Shown here one piece after another: positions 53,372 to 61,070 of a stretch of DNA of 64,000 bases. The position numbers and the translations under genes were made by a program. The notes below the pieces were generated by a model that saw nothing but the letters and a program-made list of their open reading frames with translations, had not been told where the DNA came from and searched no databases. Origin of the DNA: Winogradskyella tangerina (lineage in GTDB: Bacteria > Bacteroidota > Bacteroidia > Flavobacteriales > Flavobacteriaceae); the NCBI RefSeq assembly GCF_003260205.1, contig NZ_QERF01000005.1:248001-312000 (forward strand). Direction: 5' to 3'. The number at the start of each line of letters is the position of its first letter. Position 1 is the stretch's first letter.

Positions 53372-54205
53372 ATGTTATCTATCTTATTGCCCACCGATTT
53401 TTCTGAGAACTCTATTAATGCCATCAGATATGCATTAGAGTTTTATAGGGATGAAGATTGTAAATTTCATTTTTTACATTGCTATCCGCCCGTCATATTT
53501 TCATACGAATATCAAATAGAAAGAGGGCTTGTTGGGAAAAATATACATGATATCGTTCAAGGCGAAACTAAAGAACGCTTATATGAACTTGCTATTTCGA
53601 TGATGAGAGATCATGGTAATGGTCAGAAATTTGATGTCGAAGTTGTAACGGGTTTTTTACCAGATCAGGTAGCTCGTGTGGCTTCCGACAACAAAATTGA
53701 TCTCATCGTTATGGGAACAAAAGGCGAAACGGGTTCTGATAGAGTAGTTTTCGGTACAAATACAATTCAGGTGATTAATAAACGCTGTTGCCCAGTTATT
53801 GCCGTTCCTGAAGGATTCGAGTTTAATGGTATTGATAATATTCTGTTTCCTTCAGATTTAAATTTGACATTTTCTTATAACCATTTAAAGGATATTACCA
53901 AAGTTCTTGAGTTGCATCAATGCAATGTCAATATCCTTCATATTTCATTTAGAGGGTTAACATCAACACAGCGTAAGCATAAGGCACTTTTGGAGGAGGC
54001 CTTTTCAGATCATAAAACCAACTTCGTTGTTGAGGACAGTAAAGACGTTACAGATATCATATATGATTATCAACAAAAAAATAAATCTGAGCTTTTAGTA
54101 ATGATAAATAACAAGCACATGTTTTTTGAAAATCTATTCTTTAAGCCTACGATTTCTAAGATTGCAATGCATTTAAGTACGCCGTTTTTGGTAATTCCGG
54201 CATAA
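53372..54205 (+). CDS. universal stress protein, tandem UspA domains
   Basis: 277 residues in two UspA-like halves. The first carries LPTDFSENSINAIRYALEFY and the ATP-binding G-2X-G-9X-G-T pattern GTKG...GTNT at residues 115-131. The second half (about 150-277) keeps the fold but not the motif. Universal stress proteins support survival under growth arrest and oxygen or energy limitation. This is the first gene of the island; a dehydrogenase follows 85 nt downstream without its own box and may be co-transcribed. Confidence 0.92.
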   Translation: MLSILLPTDFSENSINAIRYALEFYRDEDCKFHFLHCYPPVIFSYEYQIERGLVGKNIHDIVQGETKERLYELAISMMRDHGNGQKFDVEVVTGFLPDQVARVASDNKIDLIVMGTKGETGSDRVVFGTNTIQVINKRCCPVIAVPEGFEFNGIDNILFPSDLNLTFSYNHLKDITKVLELHQCNVNILHISFRGLTSTQRKHKALLEEAFSDHKTNFVVEDSKDVTDIIYDYQQKNKSELLVMINNKHMFFENLFFKPTISKIAMHLSTPFLVIPA

Positions 54206-54290
54206 GGTATTTTGAGTTAATAGACATAGAATACATTGTGCTACACCAATAATAACCTTACTTAACATAGTTTAAACTAAATCCAGTATT

Positions 54291-55283
54291 ATGAAAGTTC
54301 TTGTTTACAGCACTAGGGGTTTTGAGAGACCTTATATCGATGCCGCCAATAATTCCAAGCATGAACTATCCTTTATTAGTGACTCTTTATCATCCGCAAC
54401 TGCTATTAAAGCTGTAGGTTACGATGCAATTTCTATTTTTTCTTCAGATGAGGCTTGTTTTTTAACCTTAGAAAAACTCAGGAGTTTTGGTGTAAAATAT
54501 ATTTCCTTACGTTCGGTTGGATACGATAATGTAAATATAAAAGCAGCAAAAAGGGAAGGAATTAAGGTGGCGAATGTACCGGCATACTCACCTTATGCCA
54601 TCGCAGAGCATGCTGTAGCCCTTTTATTAGCGCTGAATAGAAAACTGATTGAAGCGAATGCAAATATTAAGCGGTTTAACTTCGACCTTAATTATCTTAC
54701 AGGTTTTGATCTTAATGGCAAGACTGTTGGTATTGTTGGTACTGGGCGAATTGGTTCGGTAATGACTAAGATTATGAATGGATTTGGTTGTACGTTATTA
54801 GGTTACGACGTTCAAGAAGATAATCTACTAGAGGAACGATACGGCCTTCAATATGTACCGCTCGAGACCTTATGCGAGAATTCAGATATAATTTCACTGC
54901 ATGTTCCATTGAATTCAGACACCCATTATATGATCAATGAAGATCTTTTAGATAAAATGAAACCTAGTTGTTATCTCATTAATACCGCTCGCGGTGCCGT
55001 TGTGAATACTGAAGATCTTATAAAGGCCTTAGAAAGCAAATCTATTGCGGCTTACGGTATGGATGTATACGAAAATGAAAAGGGATTATTTTTTAAGGAT
55101 CTATCTCGAGAAATCCCTGAAGACGATATGTTACTAAAACTAATTGCAATGCCTAATGTACTTGTTACAGGGCATCAGGCCTTCTTAACAACAGAAGCCC
55201 TTAAAAATATCGCTGAAACTACAATTTACAATTTGGATTGTTGGGAAAAAGGAACGACTTCAGATAATGAAATAATTACCTGA
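54291..55283 (+). CDS. D-2-hydroxyacid dehydrogenase, D-lactate dehydrogenase type
   Basis: 330-residue cytoplasmic NAD-dependent enzyme of the LdhA-like D-isomer family. It shows the NAD-binding fingerprint TVGIVGTGRIGSVMTKIMNG (about 145-164), the catalytic Arg region in CYLINTARGAVVNTEDL, a Glu in the following ENEKGLFF segment and the catalytic His in LVTGHQAFLT. It most likely reduces pyruvate to D-lactate, a fermentative sink that fits the oxygen-limitation theme of its neighbours. Exact substrate unproven. Confidence 0.92.
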   Translation: MKVLVYSTRGFERPYIDAANNSKHELSFISDSLSSATAIKAVGYDAISIFSSDEACFLTLEKLRSFGVKYISLRSVGYDNVNIKAAKREGIKVANVPAYSPYAIAEHAVALLLALNRKLIEANANIKRFNFDLNYLTGFDLNGKTVGIVGTGRIGSVMTKIMNGFGCTLLGYDVQEDNLLEERYGLQYVPLETLCENSDIISLHVPLNSDTHYMINEDLLDKMKPSCYLINTARGAVVNTEDLIKALESKSIAAYGMDVYENEKGLFFKDLSREIPEDDMLLKLIAMPNVLVTGHQAFLTTEALKNIAETTIYNLDCWEKGTTSDNEIIT

Positions 55284-55324
55284 AATCGCTCGACTTTTTG
55301 ATTCAGATTTTAAACCAGAAATTA

Positions 55325-55693
55325 TTAATTGGCTACAGCTTCTTTATTTCTGCTTTCGGCAATTTTCTCAATAATATCAGGTATTCTTTCAAAAGCAGCA
55401 GACAAACCATGAGCTTTACCAGCTTCAATAAATGATATCTCAGATCCTCGAGTTACTAAGAAACCTAAAGGTTCAATACCTACACCTGCTCCTGCTCCCA
55501 TACCTTCACCTTTTTTCTCTTTAGATTCTGATCCTTCGCCTCCTCCAGATCCAAATCCCATACCTACTTTAATCACAGGTACACATTTAAATTCACCTAA
55601 TTGAAATTCTTCACCAATTACAGTTTCGGCGTTAGCTTCTGTTTTCATAAAATCCGTAATCTTTCCTAATAATTCTTCTAAATGTAATTCCAT
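55325..55693 (-). CDS. GerW/YtfJ-family protein
   Basis: 122 residues of the spore germination protein GerW family (YtfJ): LLGKITDFMKTEANAETVIG, VPVIKVGMGFGSGGGEGSES, GMGAGAGVGIEPLGFLVTRG, with the central glycine/lysine-rich loop. The organism is not a spore former, so the name does not describe its job here. It starts 12 nt after a DUF2953-like gene, the same pairing as ytfI-ytfJ in Bacillus. The promoter box lies before that upstream gene. Confidence 0.9.
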   Translation of the reverse strand: MELHLEELLGKITDFMKTEANAETVIGEEFQLGEFKCVPVIKVGMGFGSGGGEGSESKEKKGEGMGAGAGVGIEPLGFLVTRGSEISFIEAGKAHGLSAAFERIPDIIEKIAESRNKEAVAN

Positions 55694-55705
55694 AATACTA
55701 ATGTT

Positions 55706-56203
55706 TTAAAAATTGATAAATGATTTTATAATTCGTATTGGTCTATTTTCAATAGCCAATATCAATGAATTTCTTCCTGTAAAGTTGACCTTACAATCAA
55801 CATTGAAATAGTTGAGCAAAGCAAAGACGGGATATAACTTGGCGTTACTTATACAATCACCAGTATCTATATACAAGTGAAATCGTTTTATTTTGAACGA
55901 CTTTATAACCCGGATAACTTTTTTAAAATTTAAATAGCGTTTTGTGCTTTTAGTTTTGACTTGCTTTTTTCTAATTTTTGAAGTTTTATTTTTTCTCAGA
56001 GGATAGATATTGAATTTGAAAAACAAAACCTTCATTTTAATCTTCAAGATGTCTTTTTCATCTGGTGCTATTTGTGCTTTTACAAGGCCTTTTTGCTCAA
56101 CATAATATTGGTTTCTATCGGTGTTTACTACTAACCTAATCGGCGCCAATAAAAGGTAAACTATGATAAAAATTATAAGCGTTATGAAGGCACCTAATAA
56201 CAT
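55706..56203 (-). CDS. DUF2953-like membrane-anchored protein
   Basis: 165 residues from the ATG at 56203; an upstream TTG at 56221 would sit on the promoter -7 element and is rejected. One N-terminal membrane helix (LLGAFITLIIFIIVYLLLAP), a beta-rich region and a basic stretch (RKNKTSKIRKKQVKTKSTK) precede the family-like IKRFHLYIDTGDCISNAKLY and VNFTGRNSLILA. The pairing with gerW supports assignment to the YtfI/DUF2953 group. Function unknown. Confidence 0.75.
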   Translation of the reverse strand: MLLGAFITLIIFIIVYLLLAPIRLVVNTDRNQYYVEQKGLVKAQIAPDEKDILKIKMKVLFFKFNIYPLRKNKTSKIRKKQVKTKSTKRYLNFKKVIRVIKSFKIKRFHLYIDTGDCISNAKLYPVFALLNYFNVDCKVNFTGRNSLILAIENRPIRIIKSFINF

Positions 56204-56218
56204 GATTTTTATTTTGTT

Positions 56219-56261
56219 CAAAAGAACAAATTATAATAGGCTACTACAATGATATTCATCA
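56219..56261 (-). promoter_or_regulatory. CRP/FNR-like box and -7 element of the DUF2953-gerW operon
   Basis: The minus strand carries TGATGAATATCA (56261-56250) and, 29.5 nt from its centre, TTCTTTTG (56226-56219), one mismatch from TAnnTTTG. The predicted start of transcription lies about 10 nt before the ATG at 56203. Confidence 0.65.
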
Positions 56262-56288
56262 ACTTAGAGCTTTTTTTGTGAGCACAAT

Positions 56289-57053
56289 TTAAAGTGCAAG
56301 TTCTTTCTTCAGGATGTTTTTAAATCGTGTTGTACTGAGATAGTGATCGTCTATGAGCTTACCGTTGTAAATTAGACTAAAAACACCAAATCCTGATGGT
56401 GCATTTTTTGCTTGTTCTGAGGTTTCTAGCTTTGTAATTTTAAGATCTATTCCGAAATCCATTGCAGTATTCAATAGATCGAATACTGATTTCTCGTGCC
56501 AAGGACATTGATCAGCATAAATTAAATGCCAACCTTGGTATTGCCTTTGCTTTGCAGTCCAATCTATTAATTTAGGATGCTCAATTTTAGAGTTCCATTT
56601 CTTCGACAACAATTCAAATCGCCCTCGTTGATCAACTTGGGTGAAATTATATTTTTCAAAAATGGTTTTATTTGTTATCCACGAACCATCACTGGTCATT
56701 ACACAAACACCTGACATATTAAGCCGTTTGGCCTCCATTTCGGCTTCATTGATCAGTAACTTTCCATAACCAGTATTTCGATTCTTTTTGGCATATATAT
56801 ACAAGCAATGAATAAACATAAAATCATCTCCAGCTACTGGCCGCCAAGCCTTAGAAGCAGGGATGAATTCTATAAATCCTATCATTTTGTCAGATTCGGT
56901 TTTTAGAATCTTTAATCGTAGACCTTCTTTTAGGCGCTTTTCAAACCATTTTCGCTTACTTTCAAAACCAGGCTTTTTGATATCCTTAATGCAGTAAAAA
57001 GTTTCTTTGTGGACATTGTCTAAATTGACGTCTACAACCTTTAAATTTTCCAT
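56289..57053 (-). CDS. GNAT N-acetyltransferase with C-terminal YoaP-like domain
   Basis: 254 residues. The GNAT domain (about 1-150) has the acetyl-CoA loop KKNRNTGYGKLLINEAEMEA. The C-terminal part (about 175-250) matches the YoaP-like extension: QGWHLIYADQCPWHEKSVFD and GVFSLIYNGKLIDDHYLST. Such two-domain proteins are of unknown substrate. It begins two bases after the cytochrome c stop, so it is in the same operon and under the same CRP/FNR-like promoter. Confidence 0.85.
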   Translation of the reverse strand: MENLKVVDVNLDNVHKETFYCIKDIKKPGFESKRKWFEKRLKEGLRLKILKTESDKMIGFIEFIPASKAWRPVAGDDFMFIHCLYIYAKKNRNTGYGKLLINEAEMEAKRLNMSGVCVMTSDGSWITNKTIFEKYNFTQVDQRGRFELLSKKWNSKIEHPKLIDWTAKQRQYQGWHLIYADQCPWHEKSVFDLLNTAMDFGIDLKITKLETSEQAKNAPSGFGVFSLIYNGKLIDDHYLSTTRFKNILKKELAL

Positions 57054-57055
57054 AA

Positions 57056-57496
57056 TTAATTCATCTTGTGATGCTTACCATAACCACGAGGTGCTTCTAT
57101 AACATTGTTATACATATAATCAGCAATTTGTTCAATATCAGTTTCATTGAAATTAGCCTTTGGCATTATACCAAATCGTCGTACGGCGCCATACATTTTA
57201 GCGTCGTCTTCATTCGGATTAGCAACCCATGATTTTAGATTTTCTGTAAATTCTTCCTTAGTTGTAGTGCCGCTGATATAATGCTTTTTAACAGCTTTCA
57301 TCGGAGGAGCCAGCCTATTATTATTATTTACATTTATAGCATGGCACGTGTAACATAAATTCTCCATCAGCTGTTTGCCTGGGTGTAAATTTTCAGATTC
57401 TTCAATTTGAACTTGTGCAAAGTCAGTTAATTGGTTCGATTTTTTGCAGCTATAATTTAAAGTCAAAATAATGACAAGGATTACCATTTTTTTCAT
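57056..57496 (-). CDS. small c-type cytochrome lipoprotein
   Basis: 146 residues from the ATG at 57496 (MKKMVILVIILTLNYSC), with lipobox NYSC; an upstream TTG extension would include the promoter. One heme c attachment motif CYTCH and a likely distal methionine in RRFGIMPKANFNE make a single mono-heme domain, so it is a periplasmic electron carrier. It ends in a histidine-rich tail (GYGKHHKMN). First gene of an operon with the GNAT-YoaP gene. Confidence 0.88.
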   Translation of the reverse strand: MKKMVILVIILTLNYSCKKSNQLTDFAQVQIEESENLHPGKQLMENLCYTCHAINVNNNNRLAPPMKAVKKHYISGTTTKEEFTENLKSWVANPNEDDAKMYGAVRRFGIMPKANFNETDIEQIADYMYNNVIEAPRGYGKHHKMN

Positions 57497-57521
57497 GACA
57501 ATAGGTTTAATTTTTATCGCG

Positions 57522-57564
57522 TAAATGTAAGTCTGGTGAAAAAAATATAAAATGATATTTGTCA
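57522..57564 (-). promoter_or_regulatory. CRP/FNR-like box and -7 element of the cytochrome c operon
   Basis: The minus strand carries TGACAAATATCA (57564-57553) and TACATTTA (57529-57522); the centre-to-TA distance is 29.5 nt. The ATG at 57496 follows 26 bases after the -7 element. Confidence 0.68.
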
Positions 57565-57585
57565 ATCTAGAATGATAGAATTCCT

Positions 57586-57954
57586 TCAGGTCTTTTTAAA
57601 CTCTAAGCTCAGTCGGGCCATGAAGTTTAATTCAGATTTATTGATCTTGGCAAAGGCATAAGCAATTTCGTTGGCAGTTTTAAGAATGAGATCTTTCAAC
57701 TCTTCAGTGAAATTATCTGGATTTTGATGAAAGTAGTCAATGAATGTTTTAAAACTGTCTGAAGCTGGTTCATCATTATTCTGAAGGGTATTAAACGATG
57801 ATTTAATTTCGTTCATTCCACTTTTACCAATAAAAGACCAATGCTTCTCTAATGAATCTGATAGTTTTACATATTCTTCAAATGTTAGAGATTTATCGGC
57901 CTTCGCGATAGCATAAAATAAATAACCTATATGTACTAACATTTCCGAATTCAT
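57586..57954 (-). CDS. TerB-like small cytoplasmic protein
   Basis: 122 residues, all helical: EMLVHIGYLFYAIAKADKSL, TFEEYVKLSDSLEKHW, LKDLILKTANEIAYAFAKIN. The N-terminal AKADKSLTFEEY pattern resembles TerB/DUF-type metal-responsive helical folds, but the identity is weak. It is divergent from the sensor kinase gene across a 20-bp palindrome and has its own copy of the shared promoter architecture. Confidence 0.65.
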   Translation of the reverse strand: MNSEMLVHIGYLFYAIAKADKSLTFEEYVKLSDSLEKHWSFIGKSGMNEIKSSFNTLQNNDEPASDSFKTFIDYFHQNPDNFTEELKDLILKTANEIAYAFAKINKSELNFMARLSLEFKKT

Positions 57955-57974
57955 AGTAAGAATTATGTATTACT

Positions 57975-58017
57975 GCAAGGTAAAGAATCCTCAAAAAATA
58001 AAGAATGATAATGATCA
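57975..58017 (-). promoter_or_regulatory. CRP/FNR-like box and -7 element of the TerB-like gene (left arm of the palindrome)
   Basis: The sub-site TGATAATGATCA (58006-58017) is centred at 58011.5; on the minus strand TACCTTGC starts at 57982, again 29.5 nt away. The -7 element has two differences from TAnnTTTG. Confidence 0.5.
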
Positions 58018-58024
58018 TTATCAT
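58005..58024. promoter_or_regulatory. 20-bp perfect palindrome in the divergent kinase/TerB-like promoter region
   Basis: ATGATAATGATCATTATCAT is a perfect inverted repeat containing two overlapping CRP/FNR-like boxes, 58006-58017 and 58012-58023. Each is positioned at 29.5 nt from the -7 element of one of the two divergent genes. Confidence 0.75.
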
Positions 58025-58054
58025 AGGTCAATCAGCTTTAATTGCTTATATTTA
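58012..58054 (+). promoter_or_regulatory. CRP/FNR-like box and -7 element of the sensor kinase operon (right arm of the palindrome)
   Basis: The sub-site TGATCATTATCA (58012-58023, centre 58017.5) and TATATTTA at 58047-58054 are separated by the same 29.5 nt. If the encoded regulator binds here, the two-component operon is autoregulated. Confidence 0.62.
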
Positions 58055-58072
58055 ATAGGATAATCTTGACAT

Positions 58073-59959
58073 ATGATTAGGCAAGATCAGGAAATATTCA
58101 ACATCTTATTAGACGCAGTATCCGAGGCTGTTATTATCGTAGACGATAAGCAACACATCATGGAAATCAATGGCACTGCGGAAACTATTTTTGGGTATGC
58201 TAAAGCCGAAATTAAAGGTAAGCCATTAGATGTTTTAATGCCCTCAAATTATCATGAAGCTCATAGAAAAAATGTCGATGAATTTTTAAAAGAGTATCAT
58301 CGGACTAAGATGGGTAAAACAACCGATGTCTTTGCTTTAAAAAAGGATGGAAATATCATTCCAGTTGAAATAGAGCTTAATCCTTTTAGTATTTATGATA
58401 AGGTCTATGTGATGGCCTTGATCAAAGATATTTCGAAACAAAAGGAAACAGAGTTTGATTTTATGCTTAGAAGTAAAGCTCTAGAGTCTGCCAGTAACGG
58501 TATTCTAATCACTGATGCCACCAAACCAGACAACCCAATTATTTATTATAATCCAGCTTTTGAAAAGTTGACAGGGTATTCAAAAGATGAAATACTAAAT
58601 AAAAATTGCCGATTTCTACAAGGTGAAGACAGAGAACAAGAAGGGCTTTCAAAAGTACGACAGGCCATTAAAAAGGGTGAAAGTTGCTTGGTAACCCTTC
58701 GTAATTATAAAAAGGACGGTACCTTATTTTATAATGATTTATACATCACGCCAATTACCAATAAACGAGGGATAGTAACAAATTTTATTGGTGTGCAAAA
58801 TGACGTTACCGAGCGTATTAGGGCAGAAAAGGCGAAAAACCACTTGGCAAAGATATTTGATGAATCTTTAAATGAGATCTATGTGTTTGATGCGGAATCC
58901 TTGAAATTTTTAAACGTTAACCGAGGTGCATTACAAAACATAGGTTATTCTATTAATGAACTTCGGGAAATGACCATATTAGATTTAAAGGCTGATATGG
59001 ATGAATCTGCATTCCGCGAAAAACATGCCGATCTGCTGCTGAGTAAAAAAGTAGAACAAATGGATTACGAGGCATTATTTGTTCGGCAAGACGGGTCAAC
59101 CTATCCCGTAATGGTGCATTTACAACAGTCTCAATTAATTGATAAAGATGTATTTGTCGCCATTGTTGTAGACATCACAGAACAAAAAAACTATACCATA
59201 AAGCTCGAAGAAACCGTAAAAGAAAGAACAGAACAATTACTAGAAGCTTTGAGTAAAGAGAAGGAGCTTAATGAATTGAAAACTAAGTTCTTATCTTTAG
59301 TGTCTCATGAGTTTAAAACACCACTGAGTGGTATAGCAACATCCGTAATGCTTCTCGAAAAATATAAAAGTACCGAAGAACAATCTAAGCGCGATAAACA
59401 TATTGGTATTGTTAAAGACAAATTAAATTATCTAAATACTATTCTTAATGATTTCCTGTCGATAGAACGTTTAGAATCTGGCACCTTCAATTATACCTTT
59501 ACCGATTTTAAACTGAGTAAAGTGATCAATGAAGTGGTATATAATGCTAACATGTTACTGAAACAAGGACAGCACATCAATTATCCGAATGATATAGATG
59601 ATATCACTATTTATCAAGATGAAAGAATTCTAGAATTGATCCTCTCGAATGTGCTTCAGAATGCGGTTAAATATTCAGGCGAAAATACGGTGATCGATAT
59701 TCGTGTAAAAAAAGATATAACAGATGTTGTTTTTGAAATTGAAGACCATGGAATTGGAATTCCGAAAAAGGATTTAGACAATATTTTTACTAGATATTAC
59801 CGCGCAGAAAACGTATTGAATATGCAAGGCACTGGCATTGGTTTGAACATTGTTAAAACCCATCTTGAAAATTTAGGTGGTCATATTGAGATAAAGAGTT
59901 CTGAAAATGAAGGAACCTTAGTAAAACTTCGAATTCCAAAAAAAGTAAGTCATGACTAA
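58073..59959 (+). CDS. sensor histidine kinase with FixL-like PAS, LOV photoreceptor domain and third PAS
   Basis: 628-residue soluble kinase without membrane helices. PAS1 (about 8-122) resembles FixL and has histidines H61 and H64 near the heme-ligand position. PAS2 (about 130-250) is a LOV domain: YYNPAFEKLTGYSKDEILNK, the photoactive cysteine C179 in NCRFLQG, FMN-contact residues in RNYKKDGTLFYND, and Q242 in VQNDVTER. PAS3 spans about 255-372. The kinase core has H412 in SHEFKTPL, an N box LSNVLQNAVKYSG, and glycine boxes in DHGIGIPKK and GTGIGLNIVK. It overlaps the response regulator gene by 8 nt. Confidence 0.93.
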   Translation: MIRQDQEIFNILLDAVSEAVIIVDDKQHIMEINGTAETIFGYAKAEIKGKPLDVLMPSNYHEAHRKNVDEFLKEYHRTKMGKTTDVFALKKDGNIIPVEIELNPFSIYDKVYVMALIKDISKQKETEFDFMLRSKALESASNGILITDATKPDNPIIYYNPAFEKLTGYSKDEILNKNCRFLQGEDREQEGLSKVRQAIKKGESCLVTLRNYKKDGTLFYNDLYITPITNKRGIVTNFIGVQNDVTERIRAEKAKNHLAKIFDESLNEIYVFDAESLKFLNVNRGALQNIGYSINELREMTILDLKADMDESAFREKHADLLLSKKVEQMDYEALFVRQDGSTYPVMVHLQQSQLIDKDVFVAIVVDITEQKNYTIKLEETVKERTEQLLEALSKEKELNELKTKFLSLVSHEFKTPLSGIATSVMLLEKYKSTEEQSKRDKHIGIVKDKLNYLNTILNDFLSIERLESGTFNYTFTDFKLSKVINEVVYNANMLLKQGQHINYPNDIDDITIYQDERILELILSNVLQNAVKYSGENTVIDIRVKKDITDVVFEIEDHGIGIPKKDLDNIFTRYYRAENVLNMQGTGIGLNIVKTHLENLGGHIEIKSSENEGTLVKLRIPKKVSHD

Positions 59960-61001
59960 AGTTTTACTCATAGAAGACGATACAGTATTAAGAGAAAATA
60001 CGGCAGAATTATTAGAACTTTCAAACTTTGATGTTCTTACTTCACCGAATGGAAAACTCGGTCTGAAGTCGATCAATGTTAATCTTCCAGATATTATTGT
60101 CTGCGATATAATGATGCCTGAACTAGACGGGTATGAAGTGCTTAAAGAAGTTTCAGAGAACGATAAGACCAAACATATCCCGTTTATCTTCCTATCGGCA
60201 AAAACCGAGCATAAAGATGTTAGAAAAGGTATGAATCTCGGTGCAGACGATTACATTACTAAACCTTTTACTGAAGATGAATTAGTAAGTGCCATAAAAA
60301 GCAGATTGGCCAAGGCAAGTATCTTAAGAGATCAAGGTGAAAGCAATGTCAATAACTATTCAGAAAAGGACGAATTGATCAACTTGAATGACCTTAAAAA
60401 CTATTTTGATGATTATGGAAAGGAGTTTCATTTTGAAAAGAATGACATCATTTACAGGGAAGGAGATCACTCCAATTTTATTTACTTAGTGCGTGTTGGG
60501 GCAGTTAAATGCCATAAGTTAGATGACAATGGAAAAGAGCTCGCAATAGGTTTGTACAAAGAAGATGATCTGTTTGGTTACACCTCATTTACACATAATC
60601 TGCCACATAAGGAAACTGCAATTGCGATTAAAAAGACGGAATTAGTCGGCTTATCGATTCTTCAGCTTTCAGATATTTTAGAACATAATAATAAAGTGGC
60701 CGTTGCCTTGATTGATCACCTCACAGATGACCTTTCTCACATAAAAGATCAACTTCTGGATATGGCCTATAGTTCGGTAAATAAGAAAACGGCCAATACA
60801 ATTCTTCAATTTGCTGAAAAGATCAATCGCCGACCTAACGATCCCATTAAAATATCAAGGAATGACTTAGCTAGTGTTGCCGGTATTGCTACTGAAACAT
60901 TTATAAGAACACTAACCAATTTCAAAAATAAAGGCCTTATTAAATCCGAAGGGCGAAACATTGTGGTTAAGGATCTAGAAGGCTTGAAACAAATAAAGTA
61001 G
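59952..61001 (+). CDS. response regulator fused to a CRP/FNR-type DNA-binding module
   Basis: 349 residues: receiver domain (about 1-122) with acidic pair E8-D9-D10, phospho-acceptor D52 and lysine in DYITKPFTED; a cyclic-nucleotide-fold domain (about 150-270); and an HTH_Crp domain (about 285-345). The recognition helix reads ATETFIRTL, so E315 and R319 match the Glu and Arg that contact TGA/TCA half-sites in CRP and FNR. No FNR iron-sulfur cysteines and no cAMP-contact Arg-Ser pair are visible, so phosphorylation probably controls it. It is the best candidate to bind the boxes around it. Confidence 0.93.
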   Translation: MTKVLLIEDDTVLRENTAELLELSNFDVLTSPNGKLGLKSINVNLPDIIVCDIMMPELDGYEVLKEVSENDKTKHIPFIFLSAKTEHKDVRKGMNLGADDYITKPFTEDELVSAIKSRLAKASILRDQGESNVNNYSEKDELINLNDLKNYFDDYGKEFHFEKNDIIYREGDHSNFIYLVRVGAVKCHKLDDNGKELAIGLYKEDDLFGYTSFTHNLPHKETAIAIKKTELVGLSILQLSDILEHNNKVAVALIDHLTDDLSHIKDQLLDMAYSSVNKKTANTILQFAEKINRRPNDPIKISRNDLASVAGIATETFIRTLTNFKNKGLIKSEGRNIVVKDLEGLKQIK

Positions 61002-61048
61002 AAAATGATTCTTGTCATTTTAGGACTTCTGCCTGAAGCGTACTTTTG
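61002..61048 (+). promoter_or_regulatory. CRP/FNR-like box and -7 element of the second universal stress gene
   Basis: AAAATGA-N6-TCATTTT at 61002-61021 is a 7-bp perfect inverted repeat around TGA-N6-TCA (centre 61011.5). TACTTTTG at 61041-61048 is a perfect TAnnTTTG, 29.5 nt away. It gives the universal stress gene its own promoter directly behind the kinase-regulator operon. Confidence 0.75.
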
Positions 61049-61070
61049 ATATTATTAAATCGAAGGTATT

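Noticed and set aside
58005..58024. Reading the 20-bp palindrome as a Fur box
   Set aside because: Fur-type sites have TGATAAT-N-ATTATCA (7-1-7); here the arms are four bases apart. The exact spacing to both -7 elements fits the CRP/FNR-like reading better.
58073..59959. Calling PAS1 a proven heme oxygen sensor
   Set aside because: Histidines lie near the FixL ligand position, but the distal arginine is not conserved and many non-heme PAS domains look alike; kept only as a possibility.
59952..61001. Treating the regulator as a cAMP receptor protein fed by the cyclase at 29174-30271
   Set aside because: The Arg-Ser pair that holds the cAMP phosphate is not visible in its nucleotide-fold domain, and a receiver domain offers phosphorylation as input. 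No sequence link to the cyclase was seen.
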